Below are positions 44,266 through 53,622 of a stretch of DNA of 64,000 nt, piece after piece. The stretch's first letter is position 1. Every line of letters starts with the position of its first letter. The notes under the pieces are model-generated. The model worked only from the letters and a program-made list of their open reading frames with translations, was not told the origin of the DNA and did not search any database. The position numbers and the translations under genes are program-made. The stretch is from Takakia lepidozioides (Eukaryota; Streptophyta; Takakiopsida; Takakiales; Takakiaceae): contig CM060731.1 of the NCBI GenBank assembly GCA_030704615.1, positions 49,970,001-50,034,000 on the forward strand. The letters are read 5' to 3'.

Positions 44266-46218
44266 TTGGATACATTCATAACCTGCTTGGTCACCTGGTG
44301 GGTCACGAATTGTCAGACTGGCAACGATGTGATGTGGTGCTCTCGAAACTTAAATGGAAGCTTTCGTATTGGAGCTCCCTTCACTTGTCAATCACAGGAA
44401 GGGCCCATCAAGTTCTTTTGGCCTCTACTTGATTTGTTGCTTCAGTTTGGTCCCCTGGCTCTTCAATCATTAGGCAGATTTAGTCCATGGTCCAAGGGTA
44501 CTTATGAATCTTTCCGCACCTTGGAGTTTAATAGTCAGATGTCGCATCCTTGATGCTCATCCTGTTTCTGGCTCTTGGCCGTAGTCTCTGAGATGGATTG
44601 TTGCAGATGTTCGAACTTCCAGAGCTAAGGCTATTTGGCTCTAAAGCTTGGCAGTCTATTTGGGCAGCCTGGCTGCGTGTGAGATCTAAGAAGTGGGGCT
44701 TTTGGGAGCAAGCTCGTATTTGTCACTTTTGGGAGTCTGGTGCTCTCCTTCCTAAGACTTTAGCCTATCTCTGCGAAGAGCTGCAGCTTGGGATTCCATC
44801 GTCATGGAGTTCCCTCCTCGTTGGTTCTCCATCTGTTCTCTTCCGACGAATCGTCGGCAGCTCCCAGCATGGCTGGGAGGAAGTGACCGCAGTTCCACAC
44901 TTTGGCTTTCTATGCTACATCGCGTTCCCTTCATTTCTTCATGGTTGGAAATTCAAAGTTGACCCTGATGGTTCTCTGCATTCCCCGTGTTGCTGTATGC
45001 AATTAGAATCGGAACTCTATGCTATCAGAGTTTTCTGCGCTGCTTCTGGTAAATGTGACCCGATACCTCCAATTAACATGATGCATTATGATGATTCTTT
45101 TACCTGGTTCCTATCTGCTCCTCTGCAGCTTTTGCAGTTCGATCCCGTAGAATGGCATTGGATGTCCAACTTGGATCACGCCCCCTTCTTTTGGTACTCT
45201 ATGAAACTTGGTTACTCCCTTTTAAGGCCGCCCATTGTTTTGTTACCAAGTGGAACTCTAAATGGAGGCACCTGCCTTCCCTTCCTCGAAACTGGCAGAC
45301 CATGTGGAAGGACATTTGAAGTAAGGACAGAGTAGCTAAGCTTTCTGGGTTCTTATGGAAATTGGTCAAATAGAACTCTCCATGTTTTTGAATTCATTCC
45401 TAACTCGCCTGCCCACTGCTCTGTGTGTAGCTCGGGGCAAAATCTGAGTCTATAGAGCATTGTCTAGTGCTCTGTCCTTTGGCTTCTTTCATCTGGAACC
45501 TTGTCTGCAGATTCTACCAACCCCGGAATTCGAATGTCCCCCTGCAATTGACTGTGTTGCTACTGAATTTGCATGATGGAGCTCTATGGAGCTTATGCCC
45601 GGTTTGGGCAGCCCTGGGTTCATACACTTTGGAACATATGGATATGCAGATGTTCCTTGGTTTTTAGAGGAGTGCAACCTTGCGTAAAACAGTTGCTGCA
45701 CAGAGTTCACTCAGACATTATGTCTAAATCTCGGAAACGTGGCGGGTTTTGTGTGTAGCTGCTGTTAGACGTGCGGATGGAAAGAGAATGCAGTTACTAT
45801 ATCGCTATGATAACTCTTGGGGAAAAGGCCGACACCTCTGCACAAGAACCTCTCAATCAACAATTATCTGGAATGACTTCCCGCCATGTTGGCAGTTCAA
45901 CTAGCGTTCGGCAGTCCATGGAGCCTGAAGAATCGGACGTGAACTGGCGCCACAAACGTCTTAGGAAGGACAAATCCGAGGCCCACATGCCCACATTTCT
46001 TTCGATTCTACCATACGCTAGATCACCTCCCATCTTTAATCCTAACCCCCCTCTGCAGAACCTGCTTAACTTTTTGCTGTCCCGTCTGTTTTCTTGGTCT
46101 CGGGGCAGTGTCCCTTTCTTCATCCTTAATGCTTATATTTCGAGGTAATTTTTTCCTCATCTTTCTTAAATCTCCAGGGCCATTGTCCCCTGTTCTTCAT
46201 AATAATAATAATAACAAT
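44266..46218 (+). mobile_element. 3' part of an L1-type LINE with zf-RVT region, decayed
   Basis: The sequence holds no intact RT. 44598-45335 and nearby frames give WQSIWAAWLRVRSKKWGFWE and LQLGIPSSWSSLL. Read across frames at 45230-45500, the region has the plant LINE zf-RVT pattern: a Trp-rich stretch, then LSGFLWKLV, HCSVCSS, and ESIEHCLVLCPLASFIW. The 3' UTR ends in (AAT)n at 46199-46216. The 5' end is unclear; 44266-44553 may belong to it. Confidence 0.7.
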
Positions 46219-46370
46219 GCAGATTCTGATGGGGACCAGATGGTCGTCCACATACCTTTATCTGCAAAAGTGCAAGCAGAAGCTTGTTCCCCTATGCTTT
46301 CTCATTAGAAACAGGAAATATTGTTTTAAAGTCTTGGACTCTAGATGCAATGTAAGCTTTTAATCTGGGA

Positions 46371-46556
46371 GAGATAAGATAAGATAAAGTTTCTTTAACG
46401 TCCAGTGAATTTACAGAGCCTACTGCTCAACACACAGGCCATCCAGGGCCCAATGGACGGTCTGAAGGCACATGTTGAAGGATTGATTGAACCCAGGATC
46501 ACCTAGGTTATGCACAGGCAAGGCACAAACACCCAACCACTGGGCTACCAGCTCAA
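46371..46556 (-). mobile_element. tRNA-derived SINE with (TTATC)n tail
   Basis: On the minus strand it starts GAGCTGGTAGCCCAGTGGTT (A box) and has a B-box-like CTGGGTTCAAT about 50 bases later. It ends about 110 bases further on with CTTTATCTTATCTTATCTC. Promoter boxes plus a short simple-repeat tail are diagnostic of plant SINEs. Confidence 0.72.
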
Positions 46557-47683
46557 GTGCAGGTGTAAAAAGCCTTATGGCCAAAAGTCGAAGTCCAAAA
46601 TAGAAAAGAAATCTTTATGTAAGTCCTCTTCATGGGAGCCTAGCTCTAGCTCTTATCATTTTATGACCGAACCTTCTTGTCATCTACTTCGCTGTAGCCT
46701 GTAAGTACCCAACAGCTTGGACCAAGGCGATCCAGCCATAGGGTCAGCAGCTGGGTTGGCATCACCATGGATGATTGGAAGGGATGAGGACAAGACAGCG
46801 ACCTCATGAAAACACCCTTCCATTCTCAAAAAATCAAAAGCTACAAGAGCAGCGAAAAAGAGATGCAATGGACAGAGAAAGACCTTCACAATTATCTTCT
46901 AGGCCAATCTGCATTAAAGATTAATACAACCGTCCCAAAAAGTTAATGTTTGTATCTTGTTTCCATAGCTGGTCCAACAGTGAAGTCAACACAGCCTAAA
47001 CGCCACTCGTTTTGACAAGAACGCCCTTGGCAAAGGAAAATGCTCCATTCTTTCTTGACTGGTTTGAAGTGGCCCTAAAATCAGGTCAGGAGGAACATCA
47101 TCTAAGCTTTGCGTACAGTTTACAGCTCCTCAAAAAAAGGCTTTACTGGCTACGACCAAACACTTAAGTTTCAGTATGTACAAGATATTATTTACATTTG
47201 CTCATATCCAAAATTTCTGGACGGACAATTGTTTGTAGGACCCACTGACCAGCATCAAAGCTGGATATAATAGTCTTAACTCGAGCCCTTCGTCCGTAGA
47301 AGGACCTTCTGCAAGAGAGGACGGTACTGAAAGGAGACGCCCAGAAATGCCCATAACTGGGTGCACAGAAACCACTGAAGAGAGTTTCAATCTTCAGACC
47401 ATACAACTCAGGCCATGAAGCGTGCCCTGCAGATAGACAAGAATGGAGGAATCCGGCAACCTGCACAAAATCACTGATGAACACAAGTGTCTGAGACACC
47501 TTGTTCCTCCAAGAATCAGAGACACGTACAGTAATCCTAAAGTGGAAAAATGATCCTTCATTCATGCCATGTCTAAAACAGAAGAGTTCAAGGCCCCGGT
47601 CTTACCTAAAGGCACAAGATGGAAGAGTGTCTTGGTGATTGTTCAAAAAGGTGCAGAATCGATATTGTAATTTGCCAAAAGGA
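46557..47683. other. Interval downstream of the PLAC8 gene, probably containing its 3' UTR
   Basis: No frame has a recognised domain. The minus-strand frame at 47188-47565 reads without stop for 125 codons but shows no known motif. The PLAC8 3' UTR must lie in the right-hand part. Confidence 0.4.
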
Positions 47684-49000
47684 TCAACCTCGCAACCTCT
47701 GGTAAGACAGAAAGCTTTGTTGTGGAGGCGGGTTCATGATTGGACGGCCACTAGTCCAGGAATCTGGCCCAAAACTCCGAAAGTGGATCTCCCGATACTC
47801 TTGACAGATGGCACAAGGCCAACAAAACAGGTGGATCAGAGAGTCTGGCACTGGACCCCTGGATATGTTGTACTTAGACCGCAGTTTCTTCCGATACCCA
47901 CACGAGTACAAGCATCCTAGTGCAGTGGTCTGCTGGAGTAACCACCATACCAGTGCTGCAGTCAAGCAGGAGGTGTTGCCCTCATCCAAAGCTTCTGCGT
48001 TTCTTCCAAATGCGATGCATGGACAGAGACAAGTTAATAAACATATAGGAACATCGGCACAGCACTCAAAGAGACCAGTGCTCCATATCGGTTGATTCTG
48101 CCAGCAACAACCATATAAAGTCTTCATCAACACAACAGCAATTTGAAGCTCTTCAAGTGTAAGCAAGAATGACCCAACTCCTCAGTTAGTGCAATTCCAC
48201 AAATTGCTTACACTACCTGCAGTGCTCCAGGATTGACACCAACCTAGAAAGAGTCCGCTGTGACAGCCAGCTTACCAGCCTATGTTTCATGGTATCTGTG
48301 CTAGAGCATAAAAACATTCCAGTTAGCCCAGATCAACAAGATTATTTTCAGTCAAGCACTTAGGGTTCTTCTTATCATGTTTTCTTTCTGCTGTTGTTTT
48401 CTGACAAAGTGATAACGAGCCTCCTTAGAGTCAGGAAAAGGAACACAGCAATCAGATTCTAAGGAAAACAACTGCCCTAATGTACCGCCCCCCCAATCGA
48501 TTACTTTGATTGAAAGATAAGCAAGCGCATATTGGAAACAATTACTCCTCAAAATGCCTCTATTCCTCTCCACTCTGAAACTTAAGCCTGAAGGCTACCA
48601 AGAGTTCTCGAGACAAACGACATCCCATGAATTATAATGTAAAGTCAAATCAAAGCTGCTAGCGATTTACCCTCCAGATAAATTACTGTACCTGCCACAC
48701 AGGAATTCCGTACGCTGGGGGCGACGGCTGCCCAAACTGTTGGAAAGACCCATAACCCTGTTGCGGGAAATACCCATATTGTCCCCCACTTCCGCGATCC
48801 AACAGCCCTGAATTAACAGAGGGGTATGCAGATCTCGTATCATCAGATGAACGCCCCTTTCCTTCATGGGATGATACCGGAACTTGATAGGCAGCACCGG
48901 ATAGCGCTCCCGAGCTCGACCCACCTAAGGATTCGGTCCCCGGCAATGGCGGCACCGACGGTGCATACGGACCTCCATAAGGGACGGATGCAGCAGTCAT
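47684..49000 (-). CDS. PLAC8-family (FWL/PCR-type) cysteine-rich membrane protein, two exons
   Basis: Exon 1 is 49000-48692 (ATG at 49000; 103 codons) and is Gly/Pro/Ser/Tyr-rich (GYFPQQGYGSFQQFGQPSPP). The intron is 48691-48098: donor CAG|GTACAG, acceptor GGCAG|AATC. Exon 2 (48097-47684, 137 codons plus TGA) is a complete PLAC8 domain: WSTGLFECCADVPICLLTCL, then CPCIAFGR, LYSCGYRKKLRSKYN and FCWPCAICQEYREIHFRSFG. Phase is 0 at the junction, giving 240 residues. PLAC8 proteins are small plasma-membrane proteins affecting organ size (FW2.2-like) or metal transport (PCR), with a hydrophobic Cys-rich core seen here. No frameshift or stop breaks it, so it is the one host gene that looks alive. 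Confidence 0.85.
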
Positions 49001-49299
49001 GGCGGAGACTGCTGCTGGATAATGCGCGCAACAGCAAGAATCTCCAAACAAGGCGTTGGTGGAACTGGAGATGGTGTGACAACCTTGCCACTCACTCTGG
49101 TACTGATGCCCTCTACACAGCCCCCTCCCCTCCCAGGCGATGCATGTACCACTCGAACCACTCTGAAATGCAAGCAAATCAGTCTCACTGTGGATCCGAC
49201 TGAAGCCCGATCCTCTCTGCCTCCTCCTTCCTCTCCTCCCCGCACGCACCTCTGCCCACCGCGCTCTCGTCCTCGCCCACGGGGGCCACCCCCACATCC

Positions 49300-49435
49300 T
49301 CTCCTCCCTCCCCCTCTCCCTCCCTCTCCCTCTCCTTCTCTTCTCTCTCTCCCTCTCCCTGTCCCTCCCTCCTTCTCTCCACCTCTCCCTCTCCCTCTCC
49401 TTCCTGTCCCTCTCCCTCTCTCTCCTTCCCTTCAC
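49300..49435. promoter_or_regulatory. CT/GA-rich tract upstream of the PLAC8 gene
   Basis: It is almost pure CTCCCT/CTCTCC on plus and GAGAGG-type on minus, 300-435 bases upstream of the PLAC8 ATG. GA-rich 5' leaders and GAGA-motif promoters are common in plants; use as a promoter element is inference. Confidence 0.55.
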
Positions 49436-50496
49436 CGGGACGGTTGCATCCCTCATCGTCCAGCTGGACGGTATAGGAGATCACACGTGTCAGTCTGCTG
49501 TCCCATGGTAGGCCCGGCCCAGATATGGGGTAGCTACCCAGGTTCCCGTTTTCTGGGAGTACAAAAGGGACGTCCGGGAGACCGACAGTAACGGCCGGGA
49601 GTCGCAGTCAGCAAATGCCTTTGCAGTAAGTAATTTAGGTTTTGGAAAAGTGCGGGACTGAGTCAACCCAGCCTGTGGGGGGCCGGAGTCGCAAGTTCCC
49701 TTTTTTGTCATTTCTGCATAGGCCATTCTTTTATTGGCCATTTATCGCCAAATTGCGACCTCTAAAAACTAAATGGAATATTCTGTCACAAATTCCCTGT
49801 TTTTTCATGGATGAAATTGCCAAAGTTCTCCAAATAAAAAATAAATTATGGATGAATTCGCCAAATATGGATGATATAAATGGATGAAAGTACAGAGATG
49901 GATGAATATTTTAGTGGATGAACAGGATGTAAGGCTATTTTTTGCAAGAAGCCAAATCAAGCCCAATCTGACCATGGAAACAGCCTCGAAATGCGCAAAA
50001 ATATAGATCATTAGCATACACAATAACAGAGAAACATTGAATTCAAATACTTTGGGTGGAAGTCTATTATTTAATCAATTGCCACGAATTAGATAATGTC
50101 ACATATGATGAGTTGGATCTTGCCACGTATCAATCTTGGACGATTGGTCATAGTTAGATATTACATTTCTTTTTTCTTTTTTAAAGAAAGGGGTCGTAAC
50201 AAGTGTTGGGCTGGTTGTCGTGCGCATACGTAACGCAACACAACTACATCGCTGTCCAAACCACACCACACATATATGCACAATAAAGTAGTCTACCACA
50301 ATCGCCCCCATAGCTGGTGGTTAGGTCCCTCTACCTCCAGATAGCTACAAGATGTAATAGCCGGGTACAAGTGTAGCCCCATCGTTAGTCGCCGTCATGC
50401 AATCTGTGAACTTGAGCCAAGATCTCGTGTGTTCAAGGTCTCCTAGTAGCTGGGCCTTGCGTTTCTTGTTAGCCTTCCATGGTGTATCCACTTTCA
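49436..50496. other. Non-coding interval between the PLAC8 gene and gypsy-2
   Basis: Irregular ATGGATGAA words fill 49805-49925, mirroring the TCATCCAT words at 1605-1735. A minus-strand open stretch at about 50345-50480 (WKANKKRKAQLLGDLEH) may continue the gypsy-2 tail in another frame. A purine run, TATGGGGGCGAT, at about 50303-50316 on the minus strand could be its polypurine tract. I could not find a 3' LTR. Confidence 0.4.
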
Positions 50497-50808
50497 CTAT
50501 CCAATGCAATGTGGACATAACCAATCCCCATCCGGAACCATCTCAAGAGGTGGTGTCAAGCATCCCATATGCCAACCTCGAGAACATCGATCACACACCA
50601 GCATGGTGGCTGCCCCTCTAGCAGACCCACACAACATGCACCTCAAACCTGCAGATACCACTGCCAGGTTTGGGTCAATCCTGCCATAAACATTCGGAAG
50701 GTGACATGGCGCACAATTACGCACATGGTCCTTCCAAGTTATGTCATCCCGACCCTCCAAGACCAAGACGCCTGAGGGCAAGACCTCTCGAACCCTCAAA
50801 ATAACACG
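50497..50808 (-). pseudogene. gypsy-2 integrase end plus PHD finger
   Basis: The frame continues the integrase frame after a single TGA (50809-50811). The first 35 residues (EVLPSGVLVLEGRDDITWKD) are the usual integrase C-terminus. A PHD finger follows at 50506-50640: Cys54-x2-Cys57, Cys69-x2-Cys72, His77-x2-Cys80, Cys95-x2-Cys98, with CDRCSRGWHMGC and DGDWLCPHC in the middle and end. All eight C4HC3 zinc ligands are present, with the Trp before the last Cys pair. PHD fingers read histone H3 tails, so the position suggests target-site choice, as chromodomains do in chromoviruses. Confidence 0.88.
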
Positions 50809-53479
50809 TCATGCAGTCACATCCAGGGTCGTAGGAGCAGTCTGCTGCAGATAGACATAGTCACCAGGGTTGAATCTCCGAACCCCAGGACGATAGCCCC
50901 CACCACGTATGGTAGCATACGTCAACGTATCACGGTGTTGGGCAATGGCAAGGTTCTCGAAAGCCATGGGCATGACTCTCTTGAACAACTCTGCACGCTG
51001 CTCACATGCACGTGCCCACACGTCCGGATCGTCAATGTTAAGAACTGTAGCAGCTTTTCTGCGAATGGATGTAGGCAAATCCGGCTCTCGGCCAAAGAGA
51101 AGAAAGTATGGTGAGAAGGAAGCAAGTGATGCTTGCTTGCTGAACCTGTAGCCCATGGCTAACCAGGGTAACTGAAGGTCCCAATCTCTTAGGTGTCCCT
51201 TTTGCAAGCCATACTTGCGCAAACCCCTCTTTACTGTCTGAACAACTCTCTCTGCCAAGCCATCGGCCTCAGGATGATCCCGAGAAGTGGTGCGGTGGTC
51301 TATCAAGGCATTGTCACAGAAACTCCCCCAAGAACTCTCTCCCTTGGTCCGTGAGTACCTCAGCTGGAGCACCGAATCGGCTAAACACACAATCCAAGAA
51401 TGCATATGCAACTCCCTCACTAGCCTTATCAGGCAATGGAACCAATTCAATCCACTTGGAGAAGTGCTCCACCATCACCAACACGTACTTGTTGTGGCGC
51501 ATGGTCAATGGCAACGGCCCTGCGAAGTCAAGACTCCACCTGTAGCCCAATCCCATGATCGGAAGAGGGTGCAATTGTGGAGTAGGGGCGTTGAATGAAG
51601 CACGCACCCTGTCACACACCATGCACCTAGCCACAAATTGTTGCACCTCTATGTGCATACCACGCCACCAATACTGCCCCTGCAGTAGACTATGAGTGCG
51701 TCGCATCCCAAAATGCCCCAACTCCTCATGGGCATGCCGCACTAACCGTGCCCGCTGTGTTGGGTGAGGCACAATCCTCATTCGACCATCCTCCCACACT
51801 CGGAGCAGGTGTGTCCCCTCCCACTTGAACCTCTTGGCTCGTTGTAGGATCCGATCTCTCTCATTGGCAGTCACAGTGGCTGCAGTGTCTCCAGTGCGGA
51901 GGTAGTCCAACACAACTGAATCCTCATGTATATCTTTGGCGCCACCTTGTTCATTGCTGGCCTCAGGGTCCTCAGACACTTGATCTACAGTCATCCCTGT
52001 TGCAGGTCCAACCTGGCCTTCCGCTGCCAAGATACACAGAAATGCAGATGCATGCCATCCAGGCACCATCTCCTCGTCCGTCTCACCATGCCACCGAGCT
52101 CCAGTATCATCCTGCTGGCTCGTGCATGGATTGCGACTCAACCCATTTGCATTGCGATTGACCAAACCCGGTCGATGCACCACTTGAAAGTCATACTCTT
52201 GAAGGATGAGTGCCCACCGTGCAAGCTTCCCCGTAAGCTTGTCTGACTCCATCAACCACTTGAGTGGTTGGTGATCCGTGACAAGGGTGAAGAGATTGCC
52301 GTATAGATAACACCTGAAGTGTGCCACGGCCCACACTGCAGCTAAGCATTCTCCCTCATATGAGCTATACTTAGACTCTGCAGCATTGTTCGAGCGGCTA
52401 GCATAAGCCACTACGAACTCTCTTCCCTCATCATCCACCTGTGTGAGCACCGCTCCAAGCCCCAGCATGCTCCAATCTGTATGTAGCTGAAAAGGACGCC
52501 CCCTAATAGGTCGTCTCAAGATGGGCGTCGAGGTCAACCTCGCCTTGAGCTCTTGAAAAGCTTGTTCTTGCTCATCTTCCCACTGCCACTCCTGGTCCAC
52601 CTTGGTCAGCTTGGTTAGAGCCTTTGCAATGGCACTAAATCCCTTAACAAACCGTCTGTAATAGTTTGCTAACCCCATGAAAGCTCGAACTCGGCTCACA
52701 TCCGTGGGGCGTGGAACCTGTGCAATGGACTCTACCTTAGTCTGCTGTATCCCCAATCCTCCAGGATATATCATGTGACCCAGATACTCAATTTGGTTGT
52801 GGAAAAACTTGCACTTGCCCGGATGTAACTTCAATCCGTGCGTCCTCAAGCGCTCAAATACCCCTTGAGGGTGTCTCTCATGCTCCTCCACCGTAGCACT
52901 AAAGATGATGATGTCATCTATATAGCACCGAGCAAACTCCACCCCTGCTAGAATCCTGTCCATGACTCTTTGAAACTCAGCGGGAGCGTTTTTAAGCCCA
53001 AATGGTAAGAACCGCCACTGGTATAGGCAATCCTTCCCGTGCTCATTGATCCCCCAGAATGCCGTCTTTTGCTTATCCGCCTCTTTGATCGGCAACTGGT
53101 GATATCCGGATCGTAAATCCAAAGTGCTAAAGACCTTGGCATGCCCAATGGCATCAAAGATCTCCTCTGGTGTGGGCATGGCATACCTATCGGACTTGGT
53201 CTGACGATTTACAGGCCGGTAATCACCGCACATACGTCTCTCCGTCCAATTGCCATAGACATCCTTCTTGGCTGGCATCACTGTGGCTGAAGCATACTCT
53301 CCACCAGAGAGCTCCACCAAACCTGCCTCCCAGAGATCTTGAGTCCTCATCTGAATCAAAGACCTCTCCATGTCACTGTATCTATAGGGTCTCCGAAAGA
53401 TTGGCGTGTCAGTGGCCAACTCAATACGGATCTTTGACCCTTCAGTGCTCCCAAGTCCTTCAAACTGAAGGCAAAGCAA
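50809..53479 (-). pseudogene. gypsy-2 reverse transcriptase, RNase H and integrase
   Basis: From 53479: RT with LDLRSGYHQL (Asp121), FLPFGLKNAPAEFQRVM and the catalytic box CYIDDIIIF (186-189). RNase H has Asp334 (LHTDWSML), Glu375 (SSYEGECLAAVWA) and Asp402 (VTDHQPLKW). Integrase has the HHCC zinc domain (HAHEELGHFG; CMVCDRVR), Asp651 (WSLDFAGPLP) and Asp711 (LTDQGRE). A frameshift near 51330 leads to 51450-50809 with the catalytic Glu (DGLAERVVQTVKRGL) and C-terminal PGDYVYLQQTAP. The first RT residues lie before 53479 in other frames. Catalytic residues of all three enzymes are intact, so decay is limited to a few breaks. Confidence 0.93.
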
Positions 53480-53622
53480 TTCCTGTAAGCCCTCAGGAAC
53501 CGCCGTATACGTCGTCTCTCTCCTCCGGTGACAATGGGTCCAATGTCAGGCTCCCAATTGTCCTCTGTAACTGCAACCTTAAGTCCAGTGGGCTTAGAGG
53601 TAGAGGACGCGTCCCGTGGTTG

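Noticed and set aside
47188-47565. 125-codon minus-strand ORF downstream of PLAC8
   Set aside because: No motif, and its position fits the 3' UTR of the PLAC8 transcript.
48683-49456. 257-codon minus-strand ORF with a long Arg/Glu-rich start
   Set aside because: The first half translates the GA-rich tract upstream of the PLAC8 gene. Only the part after ATG 49000 fits the spliced gene.
49022-49591. Plus-strand Pro/Ser-rich ORF
   Set aside because: It is the translation of the CT-rich low-complexity tract and has no domain.
50290-50480. Possible tRNA-like SINE (TAGCTGGTGGTTAGG and GTGTGTTCAAGGTCTCC)
   Set aside because: The two boxes are about 140 bases apart, too far for a tRNA-type promoter, and the minus strand there reads as a possible continuation of the gypsy-2 tail.
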